Source: an uncultured Clostridia bacterium
GTDB taxonomy: Bacteria > Bacillota_A > Clostridia > TANB77 > CAG-508
Assembly: GCA_947624715.1 (NCBI GenBank)
Contig: CANQLO010000030.1
Span: 1-24,323, forward strand
Direction: 5' to 3'
Length of the DNA: 24,323 bases
This document shows positions 1 through 6,742 of this stretch, one piece after another. Below the pieces are notes generated by a model, which did no database searches, was not told the DNA's origin, and saw only the letters and a program-made list of their open reading frames with translations. Each line of letters starts with the position of its first letter. The first letter of the stretch is position 1. Made by a program: the position numbers and the translations under genes.

Positions 1-1042
1 CTTGATTTGTCCATTCTGTATCTGGTGTATAGTCAAAAGTTATTGTTCCTGTTGCATTTGGTACTGTTGTTACTTCTCTTGCATCACTATCTAAATAATT
101 TCCTGCATCATCTTTTACTCTTACTTTTATATTATATCTTTGATTTCCATCTAATCCTTCAAATGTATATGTTGGATTTTTGTATCCTTCTCCTGTTTCT
201 GATGGTGTCCAACTTTGTCCTCCATCTTTACTAAAGTAATATTCTACTATATCACTCTTTCCATTGGTTGGGTTTGGCTCTGCATCTGTTCCTTTTGCTA
301 TTACCGTTATACTTTCTGATGTATGTGTCTCTGTGAAAGTTGATTCTATTGGTAATAGTTTATCTATATTTTGTATTGTTGTTGATGTTAATCCATTTGA
401 CATGTCTAAATTATTTAAAATTCTTGCATATATTACTGTTCCATTATTTTTTACTTCAAATGGTTTTATATAATTTTGCCATACTTTTGAATCATAAGAA
501 TATTGGATTGTTTGACCTTCTTCATTTATGTCTGTCTCTATACTTACCATTACTGATTTATTCGTCCATTCACTTGGTGTTGGCGTTATTGTGGTATTTC
601 CTTTATTTACTTCTGGTGGTAAATCTCCTTCTTCTTCTCCTTGCTTTCCTACATACTTTACTCCATCTCTTGTGGCATCAAATACATATCCTTCTGGCGT
701 TACTACTCTTACTGTTTCATCATTCTTTCTTCTTACCGTTGAGTCTTTTAGATTTCCGTCTTTTGCGTCTTCTCTTAACTCTCTTTCATAGTTATCCATG
801 TATTCTTTATCTGTCATGTCTCTTATTCCAGCTTGTACTTCTGTTCCAGATCTATCTAACTCAATAACCCCTCTATAGTCTTCTATTTTTCCTATTTCTA
901 TTGACTCTAGCGTTCTTGTTATTAAGCCTTTTTCTCCTGTTAAAAAGCCTATTGATACTCCTACCAGAATAAGCATTAATACTATTGTTACTACTAATGC
1001 TATTATTGTTATTCCCTGTTCTCTACTCCTTTGTTTTTTCAT
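1..1042 (-). CDS. Prepilin-like surface protein with Ig/FN3-like repeats (3' end off window)
   Basis: Open reading frame of 347 codons from ATG at 1042 to the window edge with no stop, so the C terminus is missing. The SD sequence AAGGAGGA (1047-1054) lies 4-5 nt upstream. Residues 1-10 are basic and end in EQG, followed by a hydrophobic helix (11-34, ITIIALVVTI...), as in clostridial class III (type IV prepilin-like) signals. The Glu normally found at +5 after the cleavage Gly is absent. Residues 40-145 are a charged linker. Residues about 155-215 (EWTNKSVMVSI, YSYDSKVWQNY, NGTVIYAR) resemble bacterial Ig-like repeats of clostridial adhesins. Residues about 235-328 (YYFSKDGGQSW, YNIKVRVKDDAGN) are FN3-like. 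A second copy of the first module begins at 332 (TITFDYTPDTEWTN). Inferred: an exported, pilus- or membrane-anchored adhesin-like protein. Its 5' leader is shared with the gene at 22389-24038. Confidence 0.8.
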   Translation of the reverse strand, partial: MKKQRSREQGITIIALVVTIVLMLILVGVSIGFLTGEKGLITRTLESIEIGKIEDYRGVIELDRSGTEVQAGIRDMTDKEYMDNYERELREDAKDGNLKDSTVRRKNDETVRVVTPEGYVFDATRDGVKYVGKQGEEEGDLPPEVNKGNTTITPTPSEWTNKSVMVSIETDINEEGQTIQYSYDSKVWQNYIKPFEVKNNGTVIYARILNNLDMSNGLTSTTIQNIDKLLPIESTFTETHTSESITVIAKGTDAEPNPTNGKSDIVEYYFSKDGGQSWTPSETGEGYKNPTYTFEGLDGNQRYNIKVRVKDDAGNYLDSDAREVTTVPNATGTITFDYTPDTEWTNQ

Positions 1043-1056
1043 TCTTTCCTCCTTGC

Positions 1057-1079
1057 ATAATGAACATATAATTCATTAT
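1057..1079 (-). promoter_or_regulatory. Hairpin next to the SD of the prepilin-like gene
   Basis: An 8-bp perfect inverted repeat (ATAATGAA / TTCATTAT, 7-nt loop) ends 2 nt upstream of the AAGGAGGA ribosome binding site. It could be an operator or an RNA hairpin that affects SD access. No regulator can be named. Confidence 0.4.
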
Positions 1080-1116
1080 ATATTTTTTATTTGACGTTGT
1101 TTTTTGCGCGCAAAAA

Positions 1117-1165
1117 AGCCATGCATTTTAGATTCTACTAAAACACATAGCTCTCTTTTTTTACT
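1117..1165 (-). terminator. Terminator-like hairpin inside leader repeat A
   Basis: On the minus strand the stem AGCTATG / CATGGCT (one U-G wobble) encloses a second stem TTTTAG / CTAAAA and is followed by TTTTTT. On the plus strand the stem has one C-A mismatch and a run of seven T. The pairing is better on the minus strand, so the hairpin either ends metK transcription or attenuates the prepilin-like gene downstream. Related copies lie at 22262-22304 and 24177-24225. Confidence 0.6.
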
Positions 1166-1213
1166 TCAAACAAAGCTAAAGCGAAATCAAAGATTTCTCT
1201 TGCTTTGTTTTTT
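1166..1213 (+). terminator. Second hairpin of the leader repeat
   Basis: The arms ACAAAGC and GCTTTGT flank about 25 nt, and a T run follows on the plus strand. In copy B (about 24226-24273) the last stem pair is lost but ACAAAG / CTTTGT is kept. A stem kept while the loop changes suggests an RNA structure, but two copies are weak evidence. Confidence 0.35.
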
Positions 1214-1242
1214 ATACTTATTCTCTTGTTTATTAAACTACT

Positions 1243-1273
<31 letters not shown>

Positions 1274-1419
1274 AGCCTCAAGGCTTACAAGCTTTTTCAT
1301 TTTGTTTTTCCTTTCATTTCTTTTGTTTTATATAAAAAATTATAAACTTAAAACTTTTAAATAGCAATGGAATTTACCGAATATTTTTAAATGTAATAAA
1401 CTTGTTATATTTTTGTAAC

Positions 1420-1474
1420 AATGTCAATATTCTCCGTCCCTATTGACATTGACAACCTCCGTCCCTTTTGACAT
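1420..1474 (-). repeat. GGGACGG / TGTCAA dispersed repeat at the metK 3' end
   Basis: Read on the minus strand there are two units of the form TGTCAANAGGGACGGAG, plus extra TGTCAA half-units. Related units (four TGTCAATAGG, then GGACGGAGG) lie at 22321-22374. The metK stop codon and last codons lie inside this element. The family and its mobilising enzyme are not identifiable here. Confidence 0.8.
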
Positions 1475-2606
1475 TAATCTTTTTAAATATATCTATACTG
1501 TCTAGTTTTTCCCATGTACATTCTATTTTCTTATCCTTGTCTAAATATCTTCTTCCGAAATGTCCACCATTACATGTTTCTCTATATATAGGATTTCTTA
1601 GTTCTAATTTATCAATTATTCCTTTTGGAGATAAATCAAAATTATCATAAATTGCTTCAATTATCTTTTCGTTTTCAACTTTGTTAGTACCTTTACAGTC
1701 AATAAATATTGAAATTGGCTCTGCAACACCTATTGCATATGATAACTGTAATAAACATTCATCAGCTATTCCAGATGCTACAATGTTTTTTGCTAAATAT
1801 CTTACCATATAAGCTGCGCTTCTATCTACTTTTGTTGGATCCTTTCCTGAAAAAGCTCCTCCTCCATGTGGTGCATATCCTCCATAAGTATCAACTATTA
1901 TTTTTCTTCCTGTAAGCCCAGCATCTCCCTCTGGTCCTCCTATTATAAATTTTCCAGTTGGATTTATTAGCATTTTAAAATCTGTATTTAGATTATATTC
2001 TTTTGCAACTTCAATCATTATATTATTTTTAATGAAATCCTTAAATTCCTTTTCATTAAAATCTGCTGTATGTTGAATAGACATTAACATTGTATCTATT
2101 CTTTTTGCTTTTCCTTCTTCATATTCTAATGTTACTTGCGATTTCATATCTGGCATTGCAAACTTAAATTTTTCTTCTTCACGTAAATCAGTTGCTAATC
2201 TTATTAATTTATGAGCCATAGTAATTGCAAGTGGCATATATTCTGGAGTTTCTTTATTGGCATATCCAAACATAATACCTTGGTCACCTGCTCCTCCAAT
2301 ATCCACACCTTGTGCAATATCTGGGGATTGTTTACTAAGTAAATTTAATACCCTTGGAGTATATGTATATCCAATTCTTTTTACTGTGTCCTTGACAATT
2401 TTTTCAACATCTATTTTTGCATTAGTTGTGATTTCTCCTGCTAAAATAATAAAATCGTTTTTTGCCATTGTTTCACAGGCTACTCTTGAATACATATCTT
2501 GCTTCAAACACTCGTCCAATATACTATCAGAAATCATATCGCAAACATGGTCTGGATGTCCTATTGAAACAGCTTCTGATGTAAAATAATATTTAGTGCT
2601 ATTCAT
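1440..2606 (-). CDS. metK: S-adenosylmethionine synthetase
   Basis: Forms S-adenosylmethionine from methionine and ATP in the cytoplasm. The length of 388 aa is usual. Family motifs are present: GHPD (17-20), the GAGDQG loop, the KSQVT segment, IGGPEGDAGLTGRK, the glycine-rich GGGAFSGKDPTKVDRSAAY segment, and GHFGR near the C terminus. The position after GHPD is His where most family members have Lys. The start is supported by AAAGGAG 10 nt upstream. The last residues (VKRDGGCQCQ) and the TAG stop are encoded by the dispersed repeat at 1420-1474, so the native C terminus after TWEKLD...FKKIN seems to have been replaced. No SAM-I riboswitch was seen upstream, only a hairpin at 2648-2680. Confidence 0.95.
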   Translation of the reverse strand: MNSTKYYFTSEAVSIGHPDHVCDMISDSILDECLKQDMYSRVACETMAKNDFIILAGEITTNAKIDVEKIVKDTVKRIGYTYTPRVLNLLSKQSPDIAQGVDIGGAGDQGIMFGYANKETPEYMPLAITMAHKLIRLATDLREEEKFKFAMPDMKSQVTLEYEEGKAKRIDTMLMSIQHTADFNEKEFKDFIKNNIMIEVAKEYNLNTDFKMLINPTGKFIIGGPEGDAGLTGRKIIVDTYGGYAPHGGGAFSGKDPTKVDRSAAYMVRYLAKNIVASGIADECLLQLSYAIGVAEPISIFIDCKGTNKVENEKIIEAIYDNFDLSPKGIIDKLELRNPIYRETCNGGHFGRRYLDKDKKIECTWEKLDSIDIFKKINVKRDGGCQCQ

Positions 2607-2647
2607 TTTATTTTTTCTCCTTTAAGTTTAATTTTTAAATAATCTAT

Positions 2648-2680
2648 TAAAAATCACGGACCAGTTATATGCTGTCCGTG
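2648..2680 (-). terminator. Hairpin with T run upstream of metK
   Basis: Stem CACGGAC / GTCCGTG (7 bp, 12-nt loop), then ATTTTT on the minus strand. It either terminates the small gene upstream or acts as an attenuator in the metK leader. The consensus of known SAM riboswitches is not visible. A possible promoter upstream is TTGTAT-17-TATAAA on the minus strand, around 2750-2780. Confidence 0.55.
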
Positions 2681-2715
2681 CTTTATTTAGTTTTATGCGA
2701 ATTAAAAATTTTAAA

Positions 2716-2933
2716 TTAGCAATAAAATTTAACTTCATTTATATTTTCTATTTTATAATATTCTTGCCATTTTGATACAATTAAAAAATAGTGTATTGAA
2801 TTCTAACAGAGTCAAAACCATTTTTTGTAGGTCGTTCAAAATGTATATCTATACATTCTTTATCATTTTCATTGTATATATTTGAAAACATAACTTCTGT
2901 TTCATCTGCATATTTTACGTATGGATACATCAT
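2716..2933 (-). pseudogene. Small unrecognised gene, probably frameshifted
   Basis: From ATG 2933, preceded by a strong GAGGAGG (2944-2950), a 50-aa protein is readable (MMYPYVKYADETEV..., then HFERPTKNGFDSVR) and ends in TAA at 2781-2783. The stop lies in a run of six T. Adding one T restores a frame that continues for about 22 codons (SKWQEYYKIENINEVKFYC) to a stop at 2716. The composition and sense of this extension suggest it was once coding. I cannot name the family with certainty. Either a 50-aa protein is made or the gene is decaying. It lies between the tRNA pair and metK. Confidence 0.5.
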
Positions 2934-2989
2934 TTTCAATCGCCCTCCTCTATTAATTAATATTACATAATTTAAAATATTTTACTATT

Positions 2990-3012
2990 AAAAAAAAATC
3001 GTTGATTTTTTT
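2990..3012 (-). terminator. Terminator-like hairpin after the tRNA pair
   Basis: Stem of A/T pairs closing on AAAAATC / GATTTTT with a 3-nt loop, followed by a T run on the minus strand, 16 nt after the CCA end of tRNA-Gln. The stem is weak but well placed. Confidence 0.45.
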
Positions 3013-3027
3013 AATATAATTATAGAT

Positions 3028-3102
3028 TGGTTGGGCTGGCTAGATTCGAACTAGCGCATGCATGAGTCAAAGTCATGTGCCTTACCGCTTGGCTACAGCC
3101 CA
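3028..3102 (-). tRNA. tRNA-Gln (anticodon TTG)
   Basis: A cloverleaf can be drawn with acceptor TGGGCTG / CAGCCCA, a D-arm AGCCAAGCGGTAAGGC, anticodon loop CTTTGAC with anticodon TTG, a T loop TTCGAAT, discriminator A and encoded CCA (3028-3030). It follows tRNA-His on the same transcript. Confidence 0.95.
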
Positions 3103-3119
3103 ATATATATTAAATTAAA

Positions 3120-3197
3120 TGGGGTGGAATATGGGACTCGAACCCATGGTCTCCAGTGCCACAAACTGGCGCGTTAACCAACTACGCTAAATCCACC
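3120..3197 (-). tRNA. tRNA-His (anticodon GTG)
   Basis: Anticodon loop TTGTGGC on a CCAGT / ACTGG stem gives GTG. The T arm is ATGGG-TTCGAGT-CCCAT. An extra G at -1 faces C73, the histidine identity element, and CCA is encoded (3120-3122). The acceptor stem GTGGATT / ATTCCAC has a U6-U67 mismatch. Confidence 0.93.
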
Positions 3198-3223
3198 ATG
3201 TTCGTGCTATAAGCAACATATTT

Positions 3224-3252
3224 ATTTTACCCCATTTTTTTGATAATGTCAA
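3224..3252 (-). promoter_or_regulatory. Sigma-A promoter for tRNA-His/tRNA-Gln
   Basis: On the minus strand the sequence is TTGACA (3247-3252), a 17-bp spacer, then TAAAAT (3224-3229). The -35 is perfect, and the -10 ends 27 nt before the tRNA-His 5' end. Confidence 0.85.
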
Positions 3253-3342
3253 CTGTTATTCTTAAATTTTGTGTATTTTGCTTTTTAGAAAATTTCATTT
3301 ACTTTTTCATTAATTGTTCTCATAACTTTTTTGTGCCTAATT

Positions 3343-4026
3343 TTAGTCTTCTTTTGCCCAAATAACAAGTCTTGCGTTTACATCGTCTGTACATGTTGTA
3401 AGTGAAACTTCTCTTTTTCCTGCTGTATCCCTATTTGCATATTCAAAATCACTTGATGTTGTAGTATATATATTATATATTGTATATTTAATTCTTGTTC
3501 CTTCTAAATCTGTTATATAAATTAAATCACCATTTTTTAACTTTTTATTATTTGAAAAAAATGTTCCATTTCTATAGTTATGTCCTGCAATTACAGTATT
3601 ACCAACTTTATTTAGTCCTACTCCGTATAATACACCAACAGATACTTTCATTGATGCATCTGATGTTCTATCAAGCACTGGGTAGTTAACTTTTATTGCT
3701 GGTATTTCTATTTTTCCAACTACTGCATATCCCTTATATGTTTGTCTTGCTACTCTATTACCAGATGAACTTCCTCCTCCTGCTGTGTTTTGAATTTCAT
3801 TTGCATCAATATTTAATTCTACATTGTTTACTGTTGTATCATTTTCAGTTCTATTCCTAATATGTGCTATCCTATTGTCAAATTCTTCTACTGCATCATT
3901 AAGTCCTGAGTTAATATAATATTTTTGATATATATCATATCCCCAGAAACCTAATATAACAAATATAGCAATTACAACAATTACTAATATAATAGTTAAA
4001 ACTTTATTATATTTCTTTTCTTCCAT
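3343..4026 (-). CDS. Sortase family transpeptidase
   Basis: Membrane-anchored cysteine transpeptidase that would join sorting-signal proteins to the cell wall or to pilin subunits. An N-terminal membrane helix (about residues 10-28) is followed by a linker and the sortase beta-barrel. The catalytic set is visible: His in IAGHNYRNGTFF, Cys in SLTTCTDD, and Arg in ARLVIWAKE at the C terminus. Two ATGs are in frame. AGGAG (4033-4037) abuts the first (4032) but is 6 nt from the second (4026), so the second is chosen (227 aa). The class (A, B or D) is not assigned. No LPxTG substrate gene adjoins it, so it is probably a general sortase, though the prepilin-like surface proteins of this window are possible partners. 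Confidence 0.9.
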   Translation of the reverse strand: MEEKKYNKVLTIILVIVVIAIFVILGFWGYDIYQKYYINSGLNDAVEEFDNRIAHIRNRTENDTTVNNVELNIDANEIQNTAGGGSSSGNRVARQTYKGYAVVGKIEIPAIKVNYPVLDRTSDASMKVSVGVLYGVGLNKVGNTVIAGHNYRNGTFFSNNKKLKNGDLIYITDLEGTRIKYTIYNIYTTTSSDFEYANRDTAGKREVSLTTCTDDVNARLVIWAKED

Positions 4027-4045
4027 TTTCATCTCCTATATTCTA

Positions 4046-4054
4046 ATTATAGCA
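4046..4054 (-). promoter_or_regulatory. Extended -10 promoter of the sortase gene
   Basis: TGCTATAAT on the minus strand fits an extended -10 (TGnTATAAT). No good -35 is seen. The leader before the SD would be very short. Confidence 0.45.
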
Positions 4055-4090
4055 TATAAAAATTTATTTTTCTACTATTTTACTTTTTTC

Positions 4091-4180
4091 TTTTTCCCAA
4101 AAATATTTAAATCATATGATTTTTTTCCCAGAATATTTAACTCATATGTTTTTTCCCTCAGAATACTTAGCTATAATGTA
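4091..4180. repeat. Three degenerate 30-bp tandem repeats
   Basis: Units at 4091-4120, 4121-4150 and 4151-4180 share a T run, CCC, an A-rich AATATTTAA core and CATATG (third unit diverged). They fill the gap between alaS and the sortase gene. There are no spacers, so this is not a CRISPR. Function unknown. Confidence 0.75.
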
Positions 4181-4207
4181 CTTTTTCTAAAAAATAACCA
4201 ATATTTT

Positions 4208-5959
4208 TTATTCTAAAACTGCTTTAATTCTTCTTACACCACTTGAAGATGCTTCTTCTTTTACAATTTTGAAGTGACCTAACTCTCCTGTGTGTTTTAC
4301 GTGAGGTCCTCCACATAATTCCTTTGAGACTTCTCCTATTGAATATACTGTAACATCATCAGGATATTTTTCAATAAACATACATTCTGCTCCTGATTTT
4401 ATTGCATCTTCTTTTTTCATTGTTTCTACTGTCACTTTTAAATCTTCTTGTATCCATTTATTTACTAAGTCTTCTACTTGTTTTTTCTCATCATCTGAAA
4501 GTTTATGATCACAGCTAAAATCAAATCTCATTCTTTCTGGTGTAATATTTGAACCTCTTTGATGAACATCTTTGTTTATAACAACTTTAAGAGCAGCATT
4601 TAAAAGGTGTGTAGCTGTATGATATTTTATTTCTTGCTCTCCTGTTCCTGCAAGTCCTCCTTTAAATTTTTGCTCACTTCCTAATCTCGATTTATCTTGA
4701 TGCATTTTAAATAATTTATCTACTTCATCCATATTTACTTTTAAGCCATTTTCTTCTGCCAAATCTTTGCTAACCTCTGGTGGAAATCCATATGTTTCAT
4801 AAAGTCTAAATATGTTTTCACTGTCAATTGTATCTTTTCCTTCTGATTTTATTCTATTTATAACTTTTTCAAATTCTTTTTCTCCACGAATTAGAGTTTT
4901 CATAAATTTATCTTTTTCTTGAATTATGACTTCTTTAATTGTTTTCTTTTTATCTATTAGTTCTGGATATAGTTCTTTAAGAGTTTCTATATTTAAATCT
5001 ATTAAGTTTGATAATTCATCAAGGTTTATTTCAAGTTTATTCATATGTCTTGTCATTCTACGAATTAATCTTCTTAAAATATATCCTCTATCAATATTAC
5101 TTGGTCTTCCTCCATCTGCTGTAACCATTATACTAGCTCTTAGATGTTCTGCCACTATTCTTCTACTTGCTATATCGTCTTTTCTTGCTAAACTTTCTAG
5201 CTTATCCATAATAGGCTTGAATATCTCTGTGTCAAATGGTGTTTCTTTATTTTCAAGAAGCATTGTCATTCTTTCTAATCCAAGTCCTGTGTCAACATTC
5301 TTTTGTTCTAACTTAGTATATTTTCCATCTTTCTTTAAGTATTCCATAAATACATTATTCCATATTTCAACATATTTTCCACAACTGCAAGATGGTTGAC
5401 AATCTGGTGAACATGGTTCTTTGCCTGTATCATAAAACATTTCTGTATCTGGTCCACATGGTCCTTCTTCGCCTGCTATCCACCAATTATCTTCTTTTCC
5501 ATAAAAATAAATTCTATCTTCAGAAATACCTGCTTTTTTCCAACATTCTGCTGTTAAATTATCTCTAGGGCAGTCTTCATCTCCTGCAAAACAAGTAACA
5601 CTTATCTTTTCGCTAGGAATTTCTAATACTTTTGTTAAAAATTCATAACTCATTGCTATTGATTCTTCTTTAAAATAATCTCCTAAAGACCAGTTTCCGA
5701 GCATTTCAAAATAAGTTAAGTGTCTATTATCACCAACTTCATCAATATCATTAGTACGTAAACATTTTTGATAATCTGTAAGTCTTGTTCCTTCTGGATG
5801 TTTTTCTCCTAAAAGATATGGTACTAGTGGTTGCATACCAGCTGTTGTAAATAATACAGATGGGTCGTTTTCTGGTATTAATGGTGCACTTGGTATAACT
5901 TTATGATTATGATTTTTAAAAAATTCTAAGTATTTGTTTCTGATTTCTATTGCTTTCAT
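4208..5959 (-). CDS. alaS: Alanyl-tRNA synthetase, short form without the C-Ala domain
   Basis: Charges tRNA-Ala. The length is 583 aa against about 870-880 aa for typical bacterial AlaRS. The class II catalytic core is present (TTAGMQPLVPYLLG, FEMLGNWSLGDYFK, GLGLERMTMLLE). So are the tRNA-recognition helices (HLRASIMVTADGGRPSN, RGYILRRLIRR) and the editing domain, with zinc/active-site residues H447, H451 (HTATH), C549 and H553 (CGGPHVKHTGELG). The protein ends just after the editing domain (SGVRRIKAVLE), so the C-terminal dimerisation/tRNA-elbow domain is missing. A Cys cluster (C183, C187, C191, C193) sits in the catalytic domain where long forms carry another loop. The end looks like a clean domain boundary, not a recent break. 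SD AAAGGAG lies about 7 nt upstream of ATG 5959. Confidence 0.95.
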   Translation of the reverse strand: MKAIEIRNKYLEFFKNHNHKVIPSAPLIPENDPSVLFTTAGMQPLVPYLLGEKHPEGTRLTDYQKCLRTNDIDEVGDNRHLTYFEMLGNWSLGDYFKEESIAMSYEFLTKVLEIPSEKISVTCFAGDEDCPRDNLTAECWKKAGISEDRIYFYGKEDNWWIAGEEGPCGPDTEMFYDTGKEPCSPDCQPSCSCGKYVEIWNNVFMEYLKKDGKYTKLEQKNVDTGLGLERMTMLLENKETPFDTEIFKPIMDKLESLARKDDIASRRIVAEHLRASIMVTADGGRPSNIDRGYILRRLIRRMTRHMNKLEINLDELSNLIDLNIETLKELYPELIDKKKTIKEVIIQEKDKFMKTLIRGEKEFEKVINRIKSEGKDTIDSENIFRLYETYGFPPEVSKDLAEENGLKVNMDEVDKLFKMHQDKSRLGSEQKFKGGLAGTGEQEIKYHTATHLLNAALKVVINKDVHQRGSNITPERMRFDFSCDHKLSDDEKKQVEDLVNKWIQEDLKVTVETMKKEDAIKSGAECMFIEKYPDDVTVYSIGEVSKELCGGPHVKHTGELGHFKIVKEEASSSGVRRIKAVLE

Positions 5960-6034
5960 GTTAGTCTCCTTTTTTACGATTTATATTATTTCATAATATT
6001 TACTATTTTTCAACATATATTATATAACATTTTT

Positions 6035-6064
6035 ATTATATCACATTTTTTATAATTATGTAAA
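6035..6064 (-). promoter_or_regulatory. Putative alaS promoter
   Basis: On the minus strand: TTTACA (6059-6064), an 18-bp spacer, TATAAT (6035-6040), 75 bp upstream of the alaS ATG. The leader is too short for a T-box. Confidence 0.6.
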
Positions 6065-6067
6065 TAA

Positions 6068-6742
6068 CTACACTACATATAATATAATTGCTAACATTTG
6101 AAGTAAAGTTGCTAAAACTACACATAAATGAAACATTGAATGCATATATTTTTTTGTTCTACCTATACCATAAAGTATAGTACCTAAAGTGTAAACAATT
6201 CCTCCAATTAAAATTAGAAGCATTCCTGTCATTCCTATCGCTTTAATTAATAGATCTATTCTAAATATTATAAGCCAGCCCATTGCTATATAACATATCA
6301 TTGAAAATACTTTATATTGTTTCAAATCAATAGCTGTGAAAACAATTCCAATAGCAGCTAATAACCATACAATTGCAAACATTATCCATGCTGCTACAGG
6401 GTCAACTTGCCTTATTGAGCATAGCAGAATTGGTGTATATGTTCCTGCAATTAGTACATATATTGTACAATGATCCATTACTTGCATAACCTTTTTTGCC
6501 TTCAAAGTTGGTTTTAATCCATGATAAATACTAGACATTGTATATAAAAATATCATTGATATTCCATATATTACACTTCCTACTATTGCAAATCCATTTT
6601 TATGAATTATTGATAATACTAAGCATATTATCATTCCTATAATACCAAATGAGCCACCTACAATATGCGTAACCATGTTAAAAATTTCTTCTCCCTTTGT
6701 GTATATTGGAAGTACTCTATCTTTTAATTTTGTTCTTGGCAT
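6068..6742 (-). CDS. Hemolysin III / PAQR family membrane protein
   Basis: A 224-aa integral membrane protein with about seven hydrophobic segments. It has family signatures: an N-terminal EEIFNMVTHIVGG, SIYHGLKP after the second segment, MDHCTIYVLIAGTYTP, and a late MFHLCVVLATLLQ. The conserved His and Asp residues are the presumed metal site of the PAQR fold. The name comes from a Bacillus cereus hemolysin, but the usual cellular role is unsettled (lipid or membrane homeostasis). The start overlaps the 3' end of mtaB by 19 nt, and TAGGAG lies 8 nt upstream, so translation is probably coupled to mtaB. Confidence 0.9.
   Translation of the reverse strand: MPRTKLKDRVLPIYTKGEEIFNMVTHIVGGSFGIIGMIICLVLSIIHKNGFAIVGSVIYGISMIFLYTMSSIYHGLKPTLKAKKVMQVMDHCTIYVLIAGTYTPILLCSIRQVDPVAAWIMFAIVWLLAAIGIVFTAIDLKQYKVFSMICYIAMGWLIIFRIDLLIKAIGMTGMLLILIGGIVYTLGTILYGIGRTKKYMHSMFHLCVVLATLLQMLAIILYVV

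Noticed and set aside
1420..1474. GGGACGG repeat as an intrinsic terminator of metK
   Set aside because: The units are direct repeats without a convincing stem and T run. A dispersed repeat fits better.
2607..2780. SAM riboswitch upstream of metK
   Set aside because: No SAM-I/S-box consensus or kink-turn elements visible, only one simple hairpin.
4091..4180. CRISPR-like array
   Set aside because: The 30-bp units are directly adjacent with no spacers, and no cas genes are present.
5960..6067. T-box leader of alaS
   Set aside because: The gap is 108 bp and the likely promoter is 75 bp from the ATG, too short. No T-box sequence seen.
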